Assembly (NCBI RefSeq): GCF_036320965.1
Contig: NC_092234.1
Location: 31,536,703-31,600,702, forward strand
From: Panulirus ornatus
Lineage: Eukaryota > Arthropoda > Malacostraca > Decapoda > Palinuridae
Reading direction: 5' to 3'
Length of the DNA stretch: 64,000 nucleotides
The position numbers were made by a program, and so were the translations under genes. Each line of letters starts with the position of its first letter. Positions within the stretch are counted from its first letter, which is position 1. The notes below the pieces were generated by a model. The model did not search any database. It worked only from the letters and a program-made list of their open reading frames with translations, and had not been told where the DNA came from. Positions 58,900-64,000 of this stretch are shown in pieces.

Positions 58900-60060
58900 C
58901 AGCCAGACACAATGAACGAGCAGCAGCCATTAAGGAAGGCACTTGGCCAAAGTAAACTGCAAGATCTTAATGAACCATCTGGCAACGGGAAAAACTTAAT
59001 TACAGCAAAGCAATTAGCTGGGGTGTGAACCACATGGCCACAATAAACCACCACGCCACTGAAAAAGCTAATTGGCATTGAAGTCACATTGGCTATGGCC
59101 ACAAATTATCACCTGGCCAAAGGTAACCCTCTGGCCACAGTTAATCACTTTGCCAAGGTAAACCGTCTGGCCACAGATCAATATCTGGCCAAATTTAACA
59201 CTAAGGCTAAAGTAATTCACTTGACCAATCTAGACCATCTGGCCACAATGAATTTCTTGGCCAAAGCACATCATCTGGCCACAGATTATTACTCACCCAC
59301 AGCTAATCTCCTGGCCACAGTAAACCATTCGGCCAAATCTAATTATCAGATCACAATAAATCTATTGACCACAGTATACCATCTGGCCATAGCAAAAAAA
59401 AATTATATTGAACCAGAAGGTTTGATTACATAACATCGCCAAGACTACAGTATCTGGCCACAACGGATCAACAAGCCCGAAAAGACTCAACCACCCTTAA
59501 CAACCCAGGTACTAGCAGAGTACGCAACGATCAGAGTAATCCACTTGATCACAACAGATGATTATGGTTACCTGTAATCATGACAAAAAGTGATTAACAT
59601 CGGTACAACCATGATCCAGAACAAATTGATCACATCAAAGCACAGGGCCACTACAGATTACGACTTTATGAATCACTTGGCCACATTATACACTGGGCCA
59701 CACCAGATTTGCTCTCAATAAGCAATATGACTACAATTAATCCCTAACCCACAACAGATGAGTTAAGACTCCATAAACCACCTGGCCACAACAGACTGTT
59801 AAAACTTCAATATACCACAGTCATCCATAGGGCCACAAATAAACTTGTTAAACCTCATAAAGACTGCCACAATAAACTACTGGGCCACAACAAACTAATC
59901 AAACCTTAATATAAATCACGTGACCACTATAGCCCTTTGTGGCCACAACAGATTGGGCCACAATCAATTATCTAGATTTCAAAAAACTACCAATCCACAG
60001 TAAAAGACAGACCCACAACAGATTAATATTCAATAAACCGCCTGGATACAGTCAAACATT
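58900..60060. repeat. Long degenerate array around CTGGCCACAATAAACCA
   Basis: (C/T)TGGCCACA with AATAAACCA or GTAAACCA joins recurs about 35 times over 1.1 kb at 20-35 bp steps. The 114-codon plus frame at 59089-59433 (LAKxNHLAT-like repeats) reads through a stretch where spacing happens to keep frame. Confidence 0.8.
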
Positions 60061-60335
60061 CGTCTTTGATAAACCAGCCAAACCTTGAAACCCACCTAGA
60101 CATAATAAACTAGTTCAATCTTCGTAAACAACTGGACCACACTGAAACAGCCACAGCGAACAGGCATCTTGATCACCCCAAACCTTTCATTTTTGCTTTC
60201 CAGACATAACACTTTCCAAAGGTAGAATCGAGTTACTTGGCAGCGACACTCTTGACCTCTGACCCGATATACCTTGTAAGGTGATCTGGGAGGACGAGGA
60301 ACTAGAGCAGAACAAAACCCTTCTCTCCTTCCTGC

Positions 60336-60338
<3 letters not shown>

Positions 60339-60416
<78 letters not shown>
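60339..60416. repeat. (TA)n microsatellite at a LINE 3' end
   Basis: About 39 TA units directly 3' (on minus) of the LINE tail at 60417-60725. Confidence 0.98.
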
Positions 60417-60419
<3 letters not shown>

Positions 60420-60552
60420 CTTTGTCGCTGTGTCCCGCGTTAGCGGGGTAGCGCAAGGAAACAGACGAAAGAATGGCCTAACCCACCCACATACACATGA
60501 ATATACATACACGTCCACGCACGCACATATACATACCTATACATCTCAACGT

Positions 60553-60630
<78 letters not shown>

Positions 60631-60725
60631 GCACAGACATATACATATATACACTTGTACATAATTCATAATGTCTGCCCTTATTCATTCCCGTCGCCAC
60701 CCCGCCACACATGAAATGACATGAA
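60417..60725 (-). mobile_element. LINE 3' tail with an internal (TA)n expansion
   Basis: On minus: CATTTCATGTGTGGCGGGGT, GGCGACGGGAATGAATAAGG, the GTATATGT-rich part, GTGGGTGGGTTAGGCCATTC and a terminal GCGCTACCCCGCTAACGCGG with GACACAGCGACAAAGTATA. A 71-bp (TA)n (60557-60627) sits inside the part that elsewhere reads TGTATGTATACATTGAGATG, so the element has been interrupted by microsatellite growth. No RT coding sequence is attached. Confidence 0.85.
60557..60627. repeat. (AT)n microsatellite inside a LINE tail
   Basis: About 35 AT units interrupting the tail copy. Confidence 0.97.
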
Positions 60726-60729
60726 ATGA

Positions 60730-60840
60730 GACGGCACGGCAACTGAATACACAAACCCCTGGGGTGGATGAACAGCTGGGTTGACTGAGGACCGACTACC
60801 GCAACCAGGATTTAGACCTATGCAATCGACATATATATCC
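60730..60840 (-). mobile_element. Partial tRNA-SINE joined to a LINE tail
   Basis: On minus: a box-B-like GGTCTAAATCCTGG (about 60807-60820), then GTCAGTCAACCCAGCTGTTC, the core shared with the SINE at 25683-25835. Then come CCCCAGGGGTTTGTGTATTC and a duplicated CATTTCATGT that leads straight into the LINE tail. The box A region is not recognisable. Confidence 0.6.
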
Positions 60841-61235
60841 CCGCGAATCAATGAGAGATTTTCGTCTTGGTGGGGCTTTGTATTAAACCTCCAGTCACAC
60901 CGCCTCGTCAACCATCATCAATTTCTTTTTCACCTTTGTAAATGAACATGATCTCTGAAGTGATTTTGCGGGGCGCTTCTCTCAACCCTTACGGCAACTG
61001 TTTATGGAAAAAAAAAAAAGGGCCTCTTTGCGCCAACACCACATACAGTTACCCCGCATCCACTGCAATGATTACTCTACTGGAGATGTATTATGATATC
61101 CACGTGTACGCATCCACCCATCCTTTTTGGAAAGTGTGTGCTCCCTCACTCCCCCCCCCCCCCTAAAAAAATTTCACCACTTTAACCTACAACGAGTGTG
61201 TAACCCTCTCCAGCTGGCCCAGATGTGAACCATCC
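60841..61235. other. Unique intergenic DNA
   Basis: No gene. An A-run near 61008-61019 and a C-run near 61151-61162. Confidence 0.4.
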
Positions 61236-61790
61236 ATCCAATTCTCTAAAAACGTACATCCCATCCACGTAAGAAATCGTTATCCAAACACCCACCTAAG
61301 TATCCATCAGACACCGAACTGTCTATCCACTTGAACATCTCATCCCACTCCCCTTAAGTAATCTTCATCCATTCATCCACCTAGGTATTCATCATCCATC
61401 CAAATATTCCATCCACACCAAACATCGAAGCATCTGTCATCCATTCAACCACCTTCGTTATCTTTCATCCACGCAAATATCCGTCGATTTGAACATTCCC
61501 CTAATGATCTTCCACTCACTCTTCACACCCAAGAACTGTCCACCCATTCAAGTATCTTCCACCCATCCACAAAAATCCACCCACCAGCTTAAGTATTCTC
61601 CATCCAACCACGAAAATCCACCCACCAGCTTAAGTATCCTCCACCCATCCACGAAAATCCACCCACCAGCTTAAGTATCCTCCACCCATCCACGAAAATC
61701 CACCCACCAGCTTAAGTATCCTCCACCCATCCACGAAAATCCACCCACCAGCTTAAGTATCCTCCATCCATCCAAAATACTCCTTGCTCC
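61236..61790. repeat. 41-bp minisatellite, homogeneous at its right end
   Basis: CCCACCAGCTTAAGTATCCT followed by CCACCCATCCACGAAAATCCA has units at 61580, 61621, 61662, 61703 and 61744, an exact 41-bp step with almost no variation. To the left, decayed ATCCATCCA/CATTCATCCACC units extend to about 61240. Confidence 0.95.
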
Positions 61791-62675
61791 CTCCTGCTCA
61801 ATATCTATACTCACAACCAAACACCAATCCAAACATTATTCACTCCCACTCAGAACAACAAACCCTTCCCCTTCCCCCACACTCGCATCAACCCACACCC
61901 ACCTAATCACCGAACCAGACATCCACTAATTAACCATACCTCATCAAGAGGAGGCACTCGACAAGGTCATCAAGGCGGGAAGTGCCAACACCAGCCCGGG
62001 TTCAGGAGGAAGAGCAGGAGGAGGAGGAGGAGGAGGAGGAGGAGGAGGAGGTTGGTATTCAGTGCCTTGAGAAAGAAAAAAAAAAAAAAAACCCTGCCTC
62101 AAGAGCGAGTGCCTCAGTTTATGTACGCAGTCAACGTCGGGTTAAAATCACCATCTACGACGAGTCTTCGGGAAATGGTACCAAAACTCGGTCTCGACAA
62201 ACTCCGGTTCATGAAGATGAAATAATTCATCATGCAGTCCTCCTCACGTGACGACAGACTGGGCGAATGCAGAACGGCAACTTTTAGAGTAAGTCTAGGG
62301 GTCAGCTGGAGGTAATGAGACAGACAACATAAGACAAGAGACGCTTGGAGTGACAATCAAAGAAAGACTCGAAGCAACGAACCAAGGAATGATAAAAACA
62401 TAAGGACGACTTAATAAATATAACTAACCATAAAGATGGAACTCAAAGGTACCAATATAATGAAATAGATCAATAAAAGTACAGGACACACGAAGACATC
62501 TGAGCATGGGACACATCCTTTGCCAAGAGACACTGAACCCTTAAGTGTCGACACTGCACCTTCTGAGGAAAGATCCGGATGAACCAATGAAACTATGATG
62601 TAGTGCAGGGAAAATTTATAATCAATATACACAATGATGGGAAGATGATGGCGATGAATACGACGAAAACAACAT
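61791..62675. other. Unique intergenic DNA with a (GGA)n run
   Basis: (GGA)n at about 62013-62050 and an A-run at 62077-62090. No gene recognised. Confidence 0.45.
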
Positions 62676-62702
62676 ACACACACACACACACACATACACA
62701 AA

Positions 62703-62761
<59 letters not shown>
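62676..62761. repeat. (CA)n microsatellite
   Basis: About 42 CA units with TACACAAACAAAC and CATACA interruptions. Confidence 0.97.
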
Positions 62762-62845
62762 GCCTCTATATGCAGTGTATTTACTGCCCGTCCCAGCAGG
62801 GGTCTAGCAGGCAACCTCTACACGGACCACCTTGTTCTTTATGGC

Positions 62846-62846
<1 letters not shown>

Positions 62847-62881
<35 letters not shown>
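62847..62881. repeat. (GA)n microsatellite
   Basis: About 17 GA units, 90 bp before a complementary (CT)n array. Confidence 0.97.
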
Positions 62882-62883
<2 letters not shown>

Positions 62884-62966
62884 CCGGGAACACCTACACT
62901 ACCAAGAAAAAAAAAAAGAAAAAATCTATTCACCTTTGGCATACTCTCTTTACCTCCTGCATCTAT

Positions 62967-62971
<5 letters not shown>

Positions 62972-63025
<54 letters not shown>
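62972..63025. repeat. (CT)n microsatellite
   Basis: About 27 CT units. Confidence 0.98.
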
Positions 63026-63027
<2 letters not shown>

Positions 63028-63223
63028 GACGAAGGCATCATCCGTTTTTCCCACAATATTTCACTTACTTCTCAAAACATTTAAAGTTCTGTATTTGTTA
63101 TCATCTTGCCTTAATGATTCGCGGTCATGGTACGTTGGATAACTCCACAAGGAGATCGGGCTACAGAAATCACAGGGAGATGCTGCATGCATGAACATTA
63201 TGTTGACCTTAAATCTTCGAAAA

Positions 63224-63259
63224 TTAAAAAAAAAAAAAGAAAAGAAAAAAAAAAAAAAG
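63224..63259. repeat. A-rich run
   Basis: Poly(A) with G interruptions. No element body is recognised upstream. Confidence 0.9.
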
Positions 63260-63620
63260 TTGGCTGAGAGCGGGCAGTTGGAGTAGGTGCAGTGGTGCCA
63301 ACACCCTCACTCCCCCCGGCCAAGTGTCCCACCATTACGATTGCCCTTCTCTTTGTCAAACAAAAGTAAAAAGTTTCTTAATTGGGCAAAGTCTAATTAA
63401 GGAATTAGGGGTGATGATGAATAGGGGGAGTAGAACGGTCAGGGTCTGACGGGTGCCCTGAAAACCCTGTAGGGCCAGAACAGCTGCGCAACTTCCTCCA
63501 GAGGGCCTTTGGCGGCGCTGGCTCTTCCAACGTGATGTCTATGCTAATGGCCGAGAGCCGAGCTAGGAACATGAGCATTCTCACCTCGGTACACCATCAT
63601 TAATTACTCCCCTTCACACA
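63260..63620. other. Complex single-copy DNA with a short open frame
   Basis: Non-repetitive, compositionally balanced sequence with homeodomain-type cores (TCTAATTAAGGAATTAG at about 63389-63407). A plus-strand frame is open from 63421 to the TAA at 63601-63603 (60 codons before the stop) with a mixed residue composition (for example RNFLQRAFGGAGSSN). It has no early ATG and only a weak splice-acceptor candidate. It could be part of an exon or a conserved non-coding element; neither is proven. Confidence 0.2.
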
Positions 63621-63634
63621 CAAATGTACACACG

Positions 63635-63639
<5 letters not shown>

Positions 63640-63680
<41 letters not shown>

Positions 63681-63721
63681 CACAGCTTGGGCGTACACAC
63701 ACACACGCACACACACACACA
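63640..63721. repeat. Interrupted (CA)n microsatellite
   Basis: (CA)n at about 63640-63673 and 63694-63721, separated by CGCACACACACAGCTTGGGCG. Confidence 0.95.
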
Positions 63722-64000
63722 CTAGACGGTCACAAACAGCCACCCGACCCCCCCTAAACCCCAGCCCCCACCGAACCAGTGCCCATACCGGCCTGGCCTG
63801 GCCTGACCAGGGGACCTAGCCCCCCCCACCCTCACCCCCGACCCTCCTCAAGTACTGGATCATTCATTTACTCGCATCCACGTACATATGTACACACGGC
63901 CATAAATACACACATGAATGAATCCAGGCCTATTATACATGTATACACAGGAGGAGGATTCATGTCCACACACTCGAGCGAAGCGCAAGAGGGACCAGAA
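63722..64000. other. Unique intergenic DNA to the window edge
   Basis: C-rich to 63850. No gene recognised. Confidence 0.4.

Noticed and set aside
59089..59433. 114-codon frame with LAKxNHLAT repeats
   Set aside because: It reads a degenerate array whose unit spacing keeps frame only locally. Codon-level conservation cannot be shown.

Overview
This is eukaryotic, non-coding, repeat-dominated genomic DNA. I find no host protein-coding gene, rRNA or functional tRNA gene that I can support. About 40 dinucleotide arrays of 40 bp or more ((TA)n, (GA)n/(TC)n, (CA)n/(TG)n), long trinucleotide tracts (AGT, GAT, AAT, GGA), some 20 minisatellites with periods of 19-62 bp, and several non-LTR retrotransposon (LINE) and tRNA-derived SINE copies make up much of the window. 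Extreme microsatellite load plus LINEs and tRNA-SINEs recalls a decapod crustacean (shrimp, lobster, crayfish or crab). That is an inference from composition, not a species identification.

Layout. 1-2480: (TA)n and two decayed minisatellites. 4920-7560: two heavily broken CR1/Jockey-type LINE fragments on the minus strand, recognised only by translating across frameshifts. 8841-11153: a retroelement cluster holding a short element (8893-9141), a decayed RTE-like LINE copy on minus (9226-10774) and an isolated LINE 3' tail on plus (10776-11083), separated by (TA)n arrays. 12119-13171: a 1-kb AGT-type array. 14230-16250: GAT-rich and CCA/CAT-rich tracts. 18740-23350: minisatellites and dinucleotide arrays. 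24005-25629: the best LINE copy, with a 469-codon open reverse-transcriptase ORF, abutting a SINE. 26000-44000: microsatellites, minisatellites and scattered unique DNA, including a SINE at 30013-30165. 44748-46411: a second, nearly identical LINE copy (minus) plus a fragment of a related element (plus). 46412-60060: more microsatellites and minisatellites, including a 25-unit array at 53268-53875. 60339-60840: a LINE tail apparently fused to SINE sequence. 60900-64000: a 41-bp tandem repeat, microsatellites and a complex-sequence stretch near the right end.

The elements are linked. RTE-like LINE copies, isolated LINE tails and a short element with an unrelated body end in the same 3' motif, centred on GCTACCTCGCTAACGCGGGA. 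Nearly every such end runs straight into a simple repeat, most often (TA)n. In two places two oppositely oriented retroelement 3' ends converge on one (TA)n array. This suggests one LINE-encoded machinery that recognises a shared tail and inserts at, or creates, TA microsatellites. I regard this as the most interesting pattern in the window. The mechanism is inferred; the arrangement is directly visible.
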